Assembly (NCBI GenBank): GCA_964467345.1
Contig: CAYXPY010000005.1
Span: 1 to 64,000 of the forward strand
DNA from: SM1-50 sp964467345
GTDB taxonomy: Archaea > Thermoplasmatota > E2 > DHVEG-1
Length of the DNA: 64,000 nt
Direction of reading: 5' to 3'
The notes beneath the pieces were generated by a model. It was not told the origin of the DNA. It made no database searches and saw only the letters and a program-made list of their open reading frames with translations. Shown here piece by piece: positions 7,379 to 16,531 of this stretch; within the stretch, counting starts at the first letter, position 1, and the number at the start of each line of letters is the position of its first letter. A program made the translations under genes and the position numbers.

Positions 7379-7621
7379 ATGATAAGCGCATACATCCTTA
7401 TCACCATCCTACCAGGCAAAACAGACAAAGCGATAAAGGAAATGCGACAGCTTGACAATGTCGCAAAAATCTCAGTTATCGCTGGGGAATACGACATCGT
7501 CGTACGAGCCCAGGTGAAAAACCTCGAAGAACTGTTAAACGTCACAGACAAGATCCAGATGATCGATGGAGTCACAAAGACCACCACCCAAATCATAGAA
7601 AAAGAAATCAGCCTACAATAA
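7379..7621 (+). CDS. stand-alone RAM (Lrp/AsnC ligand-binding) domain protein
   Basis: 80 residues made only of the RAM domain: a beta-alpha-beta-beta-alpha-beta fold with the diagnostic GEYDIVVRA motif (39-47) and TTTQIIEKEI at the end. Such single-domain proteins bind amino acids or partner with full Lrp regulators by swapping subunits. The gene stands 12 bases upstream of the transporter-RAM fusion, so all three proteins of the locus carry a RAM module and could form mixed assemblies. Confidence 0.88.
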   Translation: MISAYILITILPGKTDKAIKEMRQLDNVAKISVIAGEYDIVVRAQVKNLEELLNVTDKIQMIDGVTKTTTQIIEKEISLQ

Positions 7622-7633
7622 TGAGACGAAAAC

Positions 7634-8887
7634 ATGATCATTAGGAAAAAATACCTCTTCTATATCCTGGCGATCACGTCGTCGTTCATTGCCGCGGGAG
7701 TCACCGCAATCGATAGCTATGTCGGTGGTGAGCCTGCATTCAAATACGACCCCTGGTCGTTCGCATTTGCACTTTTTTTCATTGGTACGGTCATCACCCT
7801 TCTCATAACACTTGTCTTGTCACTCAAAATCAGAGGAGAAAGCCTCGGGGCACGAATCCTGGATCCCTCCTTTAAACGCATCCGTATGTTGAAGAAAAGC
7901 GAGGTGAAATACCATCTCATCGCAGGACTGATGAACGCCATCAACACGGTAGGATACTGCGCGATCGTCTCAACGGTGCAGGACCCAAGCGTGATCCTGT
8001 CGTTCTCCCAGATCGTCATCCTGTATCTGCTCCTCATGGAATCCATCACAGAAAAAGACGTACCAACGTTGGTAGAGATTCAATCCTCCGTCATCGTCAC
8101 CTTCGGAGCGATTCTGGCGTCTATCAGCTTGACAGGGGAATTCCAGCTCCTGCCAATCATTCTTGTCTTTATCGTCGTCAATCCAACCTGGGCGGTCTTC
8201 TCCATTTACCAGAGAAAATTAAAGATACTAAAAATACAGAACAGACCAAATGATTCTATCAACATCCGTTTCTGGAGCGTTGTGTTCTCCTGCCTCTTCA
8301 CTGCCATCATCTTATTCTTCTTTGATCTTTTCACCAATGGTAATCACCTCATCGCAGGGGTTACAACCTCCATCGACCCTCACTATTTCTTCCTGCTTGC
8401 CTTGACAATGGGTATAACGTTCTTCTCCTACGTTCTGTATATCCGTTCCCTCGGTATGGGAAAAGCAAGTGTCAATAACGCGATTCGTGCATCCACCATC
8501 ATCTTTGCTATCCCCTTCTCCATCATCCTTCTCCAGATGGGTGTCATCACGGAATTTTCTACAGACCCGGTGATGCTTCTCATTAAGGTCATTGGGCTGG
8601 TCCTGATCATCATGGGCATCATCTCCTTTGCACTCACCGTGGTGAAATCATATATCTTCATCACCGTCAAACCAGGGACCCCTATCCGTGAGACGCTGCA
8701 GAAACTCTGGGACATCAGAGGGGTCTCCCATGTATCCGTTACCTCAGGGAGATACGATTTCATCGTGAAGGTCTCGACTCGTACCCTGCTGAAAGGGTAC
8801 GAGCGCATCATCCGAAAACTCGACGAGATCGACGCGATAAAAAAATACCATTGGGAATCCGTGCTCAAAGACTGGGAGAAGATCTAA
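7634..8887 (+). CDS. EamA/DMT-like membrane transporter fused to a C-terminal RAM domain
   Basis: 417 residues. About 10 hydrophobic segments occupy residues 5-340 in two halves, the arrangement of drug/metabolite (EamA) exporters. The tail from about 341 (YIFITVKPGTPIRETLQKLW) to the end is a RAM domain with SGRYDFIVKVSTRT, matching the upstream lone RAM protein in layout. The fusion suggests that transport is gated by binding of the effector or by contact with RAM partners; this is inference. Sequence upstream ends in TAA 12 bases before ATG. Family assignment of the membrane part is by topology and is less certain than that of the tail. Confidence 0.8.
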   Translation: MIIRKKYLFYILAITSSFIAAGVTAIDSYVGGEPAFKYDPWSFAFALFFIGTVITLLITLVLSLKIRGESLGARILDPSFKRIRMLKKSEVKYHLIAGLMNAINTVGYCAIVSTVQDPSVILSFSQIVILYLLLMESITEKDVPTLVEIQSSVIVTFGAILASISLTGEFQLLPIILVFIVVNPTWAVFSIYQRKLKILKIQNRPNDSINIRFWSVVFSCLFTAIILFFFDLFTNGNHLIAGVTTSIDPHYFFLLALTMGITFFSYVLYIRSLGMGKASVNNAIRASTIIFAIPFSIILLQMGVITEFSTDPVMLLIKVIGLVLIIMGIISFALTVVKSYIFITVKPGTPIRETLQKLWDIRGVSHVSVTSGRYDFIVKVSTRTLLKGYERIIRKLDEIDAIKKYHWESVLKDWEKI

Positions 8888-8940
8888 GTCGACCAGAAAC
8901 TCTTTTATCATTTTACTTGTTCTCAGACAGGGTATCAAAT

Positions 8941-10047
8941 ATGATGGACAAACGATTAGAAAAACTAGCAACCATCCTTGTTAAATATTCATTAGAGCTG
9001 AAGAAGAACGATTTATTCAGAATCTCAGGAGGTCATCTTGCAGCTCCGTTAATCAAGGAAGTCTACAAGCAAGCGGTGATGATCGGTGCGCATCCCTTCA
9101 CCAATATCGGTATCGATGGCCTTGCAGAGATTTACTACAAGCACTCCTCTGAACAACAACTCAAGTACGTCTCCCCACTGAGCAAATTCGAAATCGAACG
9201 CATCAATGCCAGCTTGGCCATCATTAGCCCGGAGAATACACGGAACATGACCAACATCGACCCAAAGAAACAAGCGATCAGCAGCGCTGCCCATGAGCAA
9301 ATCCATCGGACATTCCTTGAGCGAGCAGCAAAAAAGGACCTCCGTTGGTGCGTCACCCAGTATCCAACTCAATCCTCAGCACAAGACGCTGAGATGTCCC
9401 TTGCCGAGTATGAGGAATTTGTTTTCAACGCTGCCCATGTCCAGGCCAAAGACCCCATCAAATACTGGAAAGACGTCCATAAGCAGCAGGAGAAGATTCG
9501 AAGGCTGCTTAGTACGAAAAAAAACCTCCATATCATCGCAAAGGACACTGACCTGAAAGTCTCCGTGGCAGAGCGGACCTGGATAAACTGCTCAGGGAAA
9601 GAGAATTTCCCTGATGGAGAGGTGTTTACTGGTCCGGTCGAGAACTCTGCAGAGGGATACATCAGCTATTCATTCCCCGGATCATACAGCGGTCGTGAGG
9701 TCAACGACATTCAACTCTGCTTCAAGAAAGGCGCTGTGGTAAAGGCAACTGCATCAAAGGGGGAATCCTTCCTTCGTACCATGCTTGCCATGGACCCAGG
9801 TGCGAAACGATTAGGGGAGTTTGCGTTTGGCACGAACTACGGGGTGAAGAATTACACGAAGAACACCTTGTTTGATGAAAAGATAGGCGGCACCATCCAC
9901 CTTGCAGTCGGAGCGGGATACCCGGAGACAAAAAGTAAAAATAAGTCCAGCCTGCATTGGGACATGGTTTGCGACCTGCGGAAAAACGGGGAAGTCTACG
10001 CGGATAACGAGCTGATTTACAAGAACGGACGATTTTTAGATCTATAA
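8941..10047 (+). CDS. M29-family metallo-aminopeptidase
   Basis: 368 residues from ATG 8941 (the frame is open from 8851 but overlaps the previous gene). Hallmarks of thermophilic aminopeptidase family M29 are present: NFPDGEVFTGPVENSAEGY, GEFAFGTNYGV, LFDEKIGGTIHLAVGAGYPET and HWDMVCDLR, which provide the Glu, His and Asp ligands of a dinuclear metal site. The enzyme removes N-terminal amino acids from peptides in the cytoplasm, fitting a lifestyle of protein degradation beside the secreted peptidases elsewhere in the window. It is 53 bases downstream of the transporter gene. Confidence 0.9.
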   Translation: MMDKRLEKLATILVKYSLELKKNDLFRISGGHLAAPLIKEVYKQAVMIGAHPFTNIGIDGLAEIYYKHSSEQQLKYVSPLSKFEIERINASLAIISPENTRNMTNIDPKKQAISSAAHEQIHRTFLERAAKKDLRWCVTQYPTQSSAQDAEMSLAEYEEFVFNAAHVQAKDPIKYWKDVHKQQEKIRRLLSTKKNLHIIAKDTDLKVSVAERTWINCSGKENFPDGEVFTGPVENSAEGYISYSFPGSYSGREVNDIQLCFKKGAVVKATASKGESFLRTMLAMDPGAKRLGEFAFGTNYGVKNYTKNTLFDEKIGGTIHLAVGAGYPETKSKNKSSLHWDMVCDLRKNGEVYADNELIYKNGRFLDL

Positions 10048-10080
10048 AAGCCCCTGTGTTCCACTGATTATTCAGAAAAT

Positions 10081-10135
10081 ATTTAAATAGAATATTTATA
10101 TAACATAGTTAAAGATAAAATAACGGAGTCGGAGG
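10081..10135 (+). promoter_or_regulatory. TATA box and RBS of beta-helix gene
   Basis: An AT-rich element with tttatata (10095-10102) lies about 40 bases before ATG 10142, and GGAGG (10131-10135) six bases before it. Confidence 0.6.
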
Positions 10136-10141
10136 AATATC

Positions 10142-11929
10142 ATGAACAATATACTGGTAAAAAAACACATCAGTCAGGTTGTAATCGTTTTTGTTATCGC
10201 AAGTCTCAGCATCATCCCTGCATCAGCGACCATGATGTATAGCACAGAACCAGCAAGCTATGGAGGCGTAACCATCTATGTTGATGATGACAACACCGAC
10301 GGACCCTGGGACGGTACCATGGACTATCCCTATCAATTCATCCAAGATGGAATTGATCATGCCAGTGATGGTGATACCGTCTATGTCTTCCATGGGTATT
10401 ATCGAGAGAATATTGTTGTCAGTAAATCTATTGAACTTCTTGGTGAGGATAGATGCGCATCCATCGTTGGATACAGCTATAGCGGGACCATCGTACAAAT
10501 TGTTGCAGATAACGTAACCATCAGTGGGTTTTCAATATCCGATTGTGGAAGCGCGCCGAATAACGCAGGAGTCATGGTTCACACCTCAAATAATGTCATC
10601 ACAAACAACAATTTCCGAAATAATGATAACTACGGGCTGTACGTCAATGGGGCGAACAACCAAATCTATCACAACAACTTCATGAAAAACGCCTATCAAG
10701 CAGTTGATATCACCGCAAGCAGTAGTTGGGATGCAGGATACCCTGAAGGAGGTAACTACTGGGATGATTACAACGGAACAGATAACGATGAGGACGGTAT
10801 TGGAGAGATCCCGTATCCTACGGGAAACTGCTCTCAGGATTCCTACCCGCTCATCCACCCCTATGGCTCCATCTACAACACCGATAACGAGGAGATTTTT
10901 TTAACAATCCAGAAAGCGATCGATGATGATGACACCCAGGATGGTCATGGGATTAGCGTTTCACATGGTATCTATTTAGAACATCTCTTGATTTCCAAGT
11001 CAATCCTGCTCTGGGGCGGGGGTCATTCCTCTGAGACGATCATTGACGGAAGATTCAGTGGCGATGTGATAACCATCTGTGCTGATGATGTCTCAATCGA
11101 AGGATTTATGATTCGACACAGCGGCACCATGGAACAAAACGCTGGCATTGTTGTACAGGGAAATACTTGTTCTCTCCTGTATAATATTATAAATAAAAAC
11201 TTCCACGGCATCATGCTGAAACAGAATATGCAAGATACCACCATTGCGAACAATCAAATCACGGATAATGGATGGAACGGCATTGTCCTGAAACCCGGAT
11301 GTATCAACAGCAACATTATCGAGAATACCATTGCCAATAACTTCTACGCGGGTCTTGGGATTTCTGATGCATCAAACAATTGTATCTACCACAATACGTT
11401 CCAATCAAACCGCCATCACGCCTATGACACTGGAAACAACATCTGGGATGACGGGTATCCCTCCGGGGGTAACTACTGGGATGATTACACGGGTTCTGAT
11501 GAGGACGGGGATGGTCTTGGTGATACACCCTATGCAATCCCTGATGGGATCAATACAGACCGCTACCCGCTAATGGCGCCGTACACCAGCGAAGATACCA
11601 TTCCGCCGGTAGTGACAATCGTCTCACCAACAAACGGATTGTATATCGGAAACCTCCGTTTCATGCCCTGGTTGTTCCGACAAGGCATCCTGCTTTTCGG
11701 CCCTGTCACCATTGATGTCGAAGCATCAGATGCCCACTCCGGTATCGCCCGAGTCGAGTTCCTCATCGATGACGCCAACGAACCCTTGTTCACCGATACC
11801 CAGGAGCCCTACAGCTGGAGATGGACAAAAGCTTCGCTCTTATTCCACAAACATACCATCATCGTCATCGCCTACGATAACGCCGGGAACCCGAATTTTG
11901 ACATGCTCGAGGTCCGTCGATATCTCTAA
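10142..11929 (+). CDS. secreted beta-helix (NosD-like) surface protein with C-terminal Ig-like domain
   Basis: 595 residues. The signal peptide covers residues 1-29 (ends IPASA). Two beta-helix blocks follow, each starting with a strand of the IQDGIDHASDGDTVYV type and each closed by the NosD/periplasmic copper-binding-like motif GNYWDDYNGTD.DEDG.G..PY (around 199-220 and 438-460). Residues about 480-595 form an Ig-like domain (DTIPPVVTIVSPTNG, ARVEFLIDD, WRWTKAS, AYDNAGN) common in archaeal S-layer-associated proteins. There is no TM anchor and no LLERFP-type tail; the protein ends RRYL. Repeated Asp-rich DNDEDG segments probably bind calcium. Confidence 0.88.
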   Translation: MNNILVKKHISQVVIVFVIASLSIIPASATMMYSTEPASYGGVTIYVDDDNTDGPWDGTMDYPYQFIQDGIDHASDGDTVYVFHGYYRENIVVSKSIELLGEDRCASIVGYSYSGTIVQIVADNVTISGFSISDCGSAPNNAGVMVHTSNNVITNNNFRNNDNYGLYVNGANNQIYHNNFMKNAYQAVDITASSSWDAGYPEGGNYWDDYNGTDNDEDGIGEIPYPTGNCSQDSYPLIHPYGSIYNTDNEEIFLTIQKAIDDDDTQDGHGISVSHGIYLEHLLISKSILLWGGGHSSETIIDGRFSGDVITICADDVSIEGFMIRHSGTMEQNAGIVVQGNTCSLLYNIINKNFHGIMLKQNMQDTTIANNQITDNGWNGIVLKPGCINSNIIENTIANNFYAGLGISDASNNCIYHNTFQSNRHHAYDTGNNIWDDGYPSGGNYWDDYTGSDEDGDGLGDTPYAIPDGINTDRYPLMAPYTSEDTIPPVVTIVSPTNGLYIGNLRFMPWLFRQGILLFGPVTIDVEASDAHSGIARVEFLIDDANEPLFTDTQEPYSWRWTKASLLFHKHTIIVIAYDNAGNPNFDMLEVRRYL

Positions 11930-11989
11930 AAAACCAAGAGTAAGGCAGTATCATAAAAGACAAATGCCTCCTTTCTATTCTGATGTACA

Positions 11990-12460
11990 ATGAAACTGCT
12001 CTGTGACCACATGCTTGGTTCCCTTGCGAAGTGGCTTCGGATTTTCGGATTTGATACGACATATCCAGATGCCATGACCACAGATGATTCTATCCTGCAG
12101 ACTGCAAAAGAGGAGAACCGCCTTCTTATCTCGCGCGATAAACAACTGATACAACGAGGCAAGAAAGCAAAGCTCCCCGTCCTAGAAATACAGACGACCT
12201 GTCTTTCTGAACAAGTAGCACAGGTTCTCTTGCATATAACGGTAGATGAAACGACAATTCTGTCCCGCTGTACCCTGTGCAACACCCCTCTTCGCACCGT
12301 TGAAAAAAAAGGACTTGAACCGTATATCCCTGAAAAGGTATTCAGAACAAGGGACACGTTCTGGTACTGCCCAACCTGCAAGAAATACTACTGGATGGGA
12401 ACACATTATGAGAACATGAGAGAAAAAATAAACCACCATCTTTCAAAAGACTTCTCATAG
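11990..12460 (+). CDS. Mut7-C (PIN-like) RNase-domain protein
   Basis: 156 residues. It starts MKLLCDHMLGSLAKWLRIFGFDT, then ENRLLISRDKQL, the acidic positions of the Mut7-C/DUF82 PIN-like fold (D6, D25, D49 region). A C-terminal zinc ribbon has CTLCN near 99 and CPTC near 129. The family is thought to be an RNA nuclease; direct evidence for this member is lacking. It converges on the DUF424 gene, with only 2 bases between stop codons. Confidence 0.85.
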   Translation: MKLLCDHMLGSLAKWLRIFGFDTTYPDAMTTDDSILQTAKEENRLLISRDKQLIQRGKKAKLPVLEIQTTCLSEQVAQVLLHITVDETTILSRCTLCNTPLRTVEKKGLEPYIPEKVFRTRDTFWYCPTCKKYYWMGTHYENMREKINHHLSKDFS

Positions 12461-12462
12461 AC

Positions 12463-12759
12463 TCAGAACATATGTACGATTTGAGCATGCGGGATCCCCT
12501 TGATTTTGAGGATGCAGCTGGGATCCACCAACCCAAGGCTGATCGCACAGGCAACCGTCTCTTTGCCTACCAGGTTAGCGATGGTTGCATCAAGAAGGAA
12601 TTTCTCCAAGGTTTTCTTATCGATCCGCTCGCCGTCATAGAAGTGCTTTGCGACATCGATTTGTAATTTTCCTTTCCGGAATTTCTTGCCTAGGAGATGC
12701 TCATCACAAGCGCTGATGACAACGTCATCACCCTGTCGATAGACCTTGACACTGATCAT
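12463..12759 (-). CDS. DUF424 family protein
   Basis: 98 residues, matching the archaeal DUF424 family: MISVKVYRQGDDVVISACDE, LLGKKFRKGKLQIDV, and a C-terminal ...KIKGIPHAQIV. The family is nearly restricted to archaea and is suspected to be linked to translation; the role is not established. It is preceded on its own strand by a TATA-like sequence at about 12812-12821. Confidence 0.85.
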   Translation of the reverse strand: MISVKVYRQGDDVVISACDEHLLGKKFRKGKLQIDVAKHFYDGERIDKKTLEKFLLDATIANLVGKETVACAISLGLVDPSCILKIKGIPHAQIVHMF

Positions 12760-13219
12760 ACTTGTACAGTTCCCCTTTGTTCACTGTCGTTATATCTCTA
12801 TTAGGGTTTTCTATTTTATATAAATTTCGAAAAAAGATTGCAGGAAAAAGATCTTTTACCGGGGTTGGAATTCCATACCATCCACTTAAAAAAAGAGTAG
12901 AATAAAAAGCCCGATTACTAGAAGTGAACACCCAATGCATCCTTCAATGATTTTGTTTTTCACAGAAGAAGATACATTTCGTTTTATAAGGTTTGGACAG
13001 AAAATACTGGTGTTATCTTTTCTCCGCAGGATTGTTTTCATACAGGTTCCTCAACACGTTCTTTTGTCTGTCGCGTTATAAAGGACTTGTTGTACAATCC
13101 ATACCGATTTTCCATCACTACTGCATTTTCCACCAACATACGTAAGAAAAAAAGAACTGGAAACCCTACTTGGTATTATTTCCTTAAAAAAAAATCGTTA
13201 ACATTTTTTAGAGGACTTT
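12760..13219. other. intergenic stretch without a recognised gene
   Basis: 460 bases between the DUF424 promoter side and the MFS stop codon. Apart from the TATA-like tatataaat of DUF424 near 12815 and T/A-rich tracts near 13185-13205 that could end the MFS transcript, I see no gene, RNA or repeat here. Confidence 0.4.
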
Positions 13220-14488
13220 CTACCGGCTTACCTCGATTTCTTCGAGTTCCTTGACCTTGGTCTCATAGGGATGGAACAAGACCACAATAACGATGGCAAG
13301 GATCATCAGCAGTCCCCCCACGACCCAGAACCATTCCATCGTAGGGTTTGATTCCAACATTACCGCGGCGATCACCGGTCCGACTACATACGAGATACGT
13401 GCCACGGTCGTTGTCCAGCCAAGACAGGCTCCTCTCCGCTCTGTTGGGAATATCTCTGGAATATACACGATGACCCATGCATAAGCAAATGCGATGAAAA
13501 ATCCTGTCAGAGCACCCCAAACAGGCAGTAACGGCACTGGTCCAAACGACATGAGAAACAAGGAGACAGCAAACCCTGCTGCTCCGATGATAAACCCGAT
13601 TTTTCTGCCTATTTTGTCCATGACATATCCGCTGACGACCCCACCGATGATCATCATGATGCCTGAGGCAAGAAAGACCATGAGCCATTCGCTGCGAGCA
13701 TACCCATGAATTTCCATGAAATAATACCCCATCCAGCGGATTATAAGTAGAGAATTAATCAACCAGCATAGCCAAATAACCGCAGAGAAAAAGATATATT
13801 TTATGTCACCTCGATTGATTGATCCAAGTCCAAAGAAATGCTTTTTTAATTTCCCTGACCTGCGTTCCTTTTTGATTTCCTCGTACCGTCCGGTTTCCTT
13901 CATGAACACCCAGAGAATAAGCACGGGTATCATGAAAAAAAACATAATCCCATACATCCACTTCCATCCGAGTGTCGGAATAACATAGAGCGGTATGATG
14001 GCTGAGAGGGGAAACAACCCTATCACATACACAATGGAGGTAAGCTCCGCGCGTTTTTTTGCTGGCGATTCTTCACTAATAGGAATCGTCCACATATTTG
14101 AAACAGTTGTAAAGGTCACGATCGCGTAAAAGACCATGAAGAGATGAAACGTTGGGGTGAAAAAGACAATAGAAAGTGATGACAACCCCATGATCAGGAC
14201 AAGAACAAGGATCGAGAATTTTCTCCCGATAATATCAACGAGTCCATTAAGGGCGAAAATGAAAAACGTAGGAATCAAATAGAGCGCTTCCCACCATGAG
14301 AACTGCGAAGCGCTCATTGAATACTCATCAAGAATAGAGTTCATGTAGGTGATGGGAACCATGGAGAGATACTGATCCATGATTGCGACAATTCCCATAA
14401 AAAAAACCAGGTAGATGATATACCGTCTCGATCGGGGTTTTAGAAAGACACTTGGCTGTGTCTGCTCGGTGGTTTGCATAACGTTCAT
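13220..14488 (-). CDS. MFS transporter
   Basis: 422 residues with 12 predicted membrane helices and MFS signatures: NGLVDIIGRKFSILV between helices 2 and 3 and GYVMDKIGRKIGFIIG between helices 8 and 9. Its loop residue pattern (IPEIFPTERRGACLGW) is of the sugar/organic-acid porter type. Its ATG overlaps the stop codon of the transglutaminase-like gene by 4 bases (ATGA), so the two are translationally coupled. Substrate unknown; the context suggests import or export of whatever the neighbouring ligase and transglutaminase-like proteins handle. Confidence 0.88.
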   Translation of the reverse strand: MNVMQTTEQTQPSVFLKPRSRRYIIYLVFFMGIVAIMDQYLSMVPITYMNSILDEYSMSASQFSWWEALYLIPTFFIFALNGLVDIIGRKFSILVLVLIMGLSSLSIVFFTPTFHLFMVFYAIVTFTTVSNMWTIPISEESPAKKRAELTSIVYVIGLFPLSAIIPLYVIPTLGWKWMYGIMFFFMIPVLILWVFMKETGRYEEIKKERRSGKLKKHFFGLGSINRGDIKYIFFSAVIWLCWLINSLLIIRWMGYYFMEIHGYARSEWLMVFLASGIMMIIGGVVSGYVMDKIGRKIGFIIGAAGFAVSLFLMSFGPVPLLPVWGALTGFFIAFAYAWVIVYIPEIFPTERRGACLGWTTTVARISYVVGPVIAAVMLESNPTMEWFWVVGGLLMILAIVIVVLFHPYETKVKELEEIEVSR

Positions 14489-15462
14489 TCCCCAAAAACG
14501 ATTTGATTTTTCTTCGTAAGCTCGACCGTTGGCCCCTTCGGCCCCAGCTTCTTACGTGCCATCGCATCATAGGCTTCTTGCCCACCGGCATCCGTAATGA
14601 TCTTTTTGCCCATCGTATTCTGATGCTGGATGCTGATGTTGACCCGCTCCATCGAACCAGGGGCTATCCGTTTCAGCAGTTTCGTTGCACCGCCCAACCC
14701 ATAGGGCATCGACTCCATATACATGGTCGTCCCCGGAATAGCAAAGAACCAAATACCTAACGAATCCTCCCCGAACTTCGTAATGGGGATCCCTGCTGCT
14801 GCTTGCCGCTCCGCGGTCGGACCGACATGAGCAACGACCCATCTGCCGTCGATGAACGCCTCTCCTTCACCCTCTATCATGAAATACCCCATCGAGTCAT
14901 ACCATTTTTTGACCAAAGGATCGGCTCCGACGAGCACATCATACCATGCTTTGATCATGTTCATCGCAAACATCTTATAGCGTGCTTTTATCCCAGCTGC
15001 ACGACACAACGCGATGAACACGGTAATCAAATGAAAACAGGTTCCTGTACCCCGCGTAATAGTCTCTTCCACAGGATTCATTGTGCAGATTTCCAAATCA
15101 AGGTTTTCCTTCGTAAACTCAAATGCAGCCTTCGCAAACTCATAATCAGATTTCTGAAAGGCGCCTAGGTGATGTGCTAACGCGACAACCTCGGGTGCAC
15201 ACGGGTTACAAAACAGCGTCGGTCTAAGGTACCTCTCCTCGGTTACACCACATCGCATCCCTTCTTCATACACGGGTAACTCGTAGAGTCGTTTCGATCG
15301 GATGTATCGCTCCGCGGAGCCATGGATCGTCCGAAGTTTTTTCAGATCACCCGGGGACGTCAGTAACACCTTGGTTAAGGAAAAACCACCACCAATCATG
15401 AGCTTGAGATAGGTTTTTTGTGGGAAATATCCCTTGTCTTTTATCTCTCTAAGACCGACCAT
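14485..15462 (-). CDS. transglutaminase-like protein A (His and acidic catalytic positions exchanged)
   Basis: 325 residues from ATG 15462, chosen because the paralogue at 18797 aligns from its own first Met (MVGLREIK / MLTPWEIK); the open frame reaches 15543 but would overlap the divergent epimerase start. The core has RGTGTCFHLITVFIALCRAAGI with candidate nucleophile Cys142. In the paralogue the triad continues with His195 and Asp210; here the aligned positions are Glu197 and His212 (EGEGEAFIDGRWVVAHVG). The N-terminal half contains RPTLFCNPCAPE, shared with the paralogue. No signal peptide, so probably cytoplasmic. It is coupled to the MFS gene downstream. Confidence 0.75.
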   Translation of the reverse strand: MVGLREIKDKGYFPQKTYLKLMIGGGFSLTKVLLTSPGDLKKLRTIHGSAERYIRSKRLYELPVYEEGMRCGVTEERYLRPTLFCNPCAPEVVALAHHLGAFQKSDYEFAKAAFEFTKENLDLEICTMNPVEETITRGTGTCFHLITVFIALCRAAGIKARYKMFAMNMIKAWYDVLVGADPLVKKWYDSMGYFMIEGEGEAFIDGRWVVAHVGPTAERQAAAGIPITKFGEDSLGIWFFAIPGTTMYMESMPYGLGGATKLLKRIAPGSMERVNISIQHQNTMGKKIITDAGGQEAYDAMARKKLGPKGPTVELTKKNQIVFGE

Positions 15463-15541
15463 GCTAATCCGTCCATGAAGTAATAGGAGCATATTATCTT
15501 TTCTGAATGGGTTTTTTAACAAGAAGATATTGTCCCTTTCC

Positions 15542-16531
15542 ATGCAGGCTCTGGTAACCGGTGGAACAGGCTTTATCGGCAGTCACCTCACCGATGAGCT
15601 CATAGAACAGGGATATAAAGTGCGGGTTATGCGACGAACCACAAGCACTACGAAAGCACTCATAGGAAAAAAAGCTTCTTTTGCTCTCGGTGATCTCACG
15701 GACCCGGAATCCCTGGTCCGTGCATGTGAACATGTTGATGTGGTGTTTCACGTTGCTGCTCTCCCACGGGATTGGGGCCCGAAGAAAACATTTTTTGACA
15801 TCAATGTCGATGGAACGAAAAACCTTCTTGACGCATGCGTTAAGAACAAAGTCCCGCGGTTCGTATTCATGAGCTCGGCTGCAGTGTACGGATTCCCAAA
15901 AACAACCATGCCAATCACAGAAGAGTATCAGAAAAAACCAACCGCGAAATATGGTGAATCAAAACTCATAGCTGAACAAATGGTCTGGGCGTATGCAAAG
16001 AAATATGACATGGCGGTTTCAGCGATTCGATCACCACTGGTGGTCGGTCCCCGTGATTCTTTAATCACCCCTTTCCTGGTTCAAGCACTCAAACAAGGAA
16101 GATTATTCTATATCGGAAACGGACAACAGCAGATCTCCATCTCCGATGGCCGTGATGTCGCCTCTTGTCTGCGTCTCTCTAGTGAAACCGACAATGCAGC
16201 TGGTCAGGTATATAATGTGAAGAGCTTTGATAGCACCCCAAAACAATTAATCGAGACACTTGCAGAAAAAATTCATGTCCCTGCCCCCAAGACACACCGA
16301 TCCTACCTCCAAGCATACCTCGTTGCAAGCCTCATTGAAGTTGTGTGGGTCCTTCGCAGGAAACAAAACCCTCCGTTCACCCGTCATAAGGTAAAAGTCC
16401 TTGGACACGCACGTCGGCTTGATATCACAAAAGCAGAACGTGAGCTGCACTATAAACCGCGGTATACCCTGACTTCGACGATCGATGATCTCGTCGGATG
16501 GTATCAACAAAAAGAAGATGTCATCGGATAA
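15542..16531 (+). CDS. NAD(P)-dependent epimerase/dehydratase (extended SDR)
   Basis: 329 residues from ATG 15542. The Rossmann motif VTGGTGFIGSHL (about 5-16), the GDLTDPES region, SSAAVYG (active-site Ser/Thr zone) and the catalytic YGESK (Tyr-x3-Lys, about 142-146) place it in the extended SDR family near sterol/hydroxysteroid dehydrogenase-like and sugar epimerases. It lies on the opposite strand inside a minus-strand cluster; its 3' end overlaps the Nramp-like gene by 11 bases and its 5' end abuts the transglutaminase-like gene. Confidence 0.88.
   Translation: MQALVTGGTGFIGSHLTDELIEQGYKVRVMRRTTSTTKALIGKKASFALGDLTDPESLVRACEHVDVVFHVAALPRDWGPKKTFFDINVDGTKNLLDACVKNKVPRFVFMSSAAVYGFPKTTMPITEEYQKKPTAKYGESKLIAEQMVWAYAKKYDMAVSAIRSPLVVGPRDSLITPFLVQALKQGRLFYIGNGQQQISISDGRDVASCLRLSSETDNAAGQVYNVKSFDSTPKQLIETLAEKIHVPAPKTHRSYLQAYLVASLIEVVWVLRRKQNPPFTRHKVKVLGHARRLDITKAERELHYKPRYTLTSTIDDLVGWYQQKEDVIG

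Noticed and set aside
9369..9662. Minus-strand frame inside the M29 aminopeptidase gene
   Set aside because: Shadow of a gene with clear M29 motifs; no promoter or RBS.
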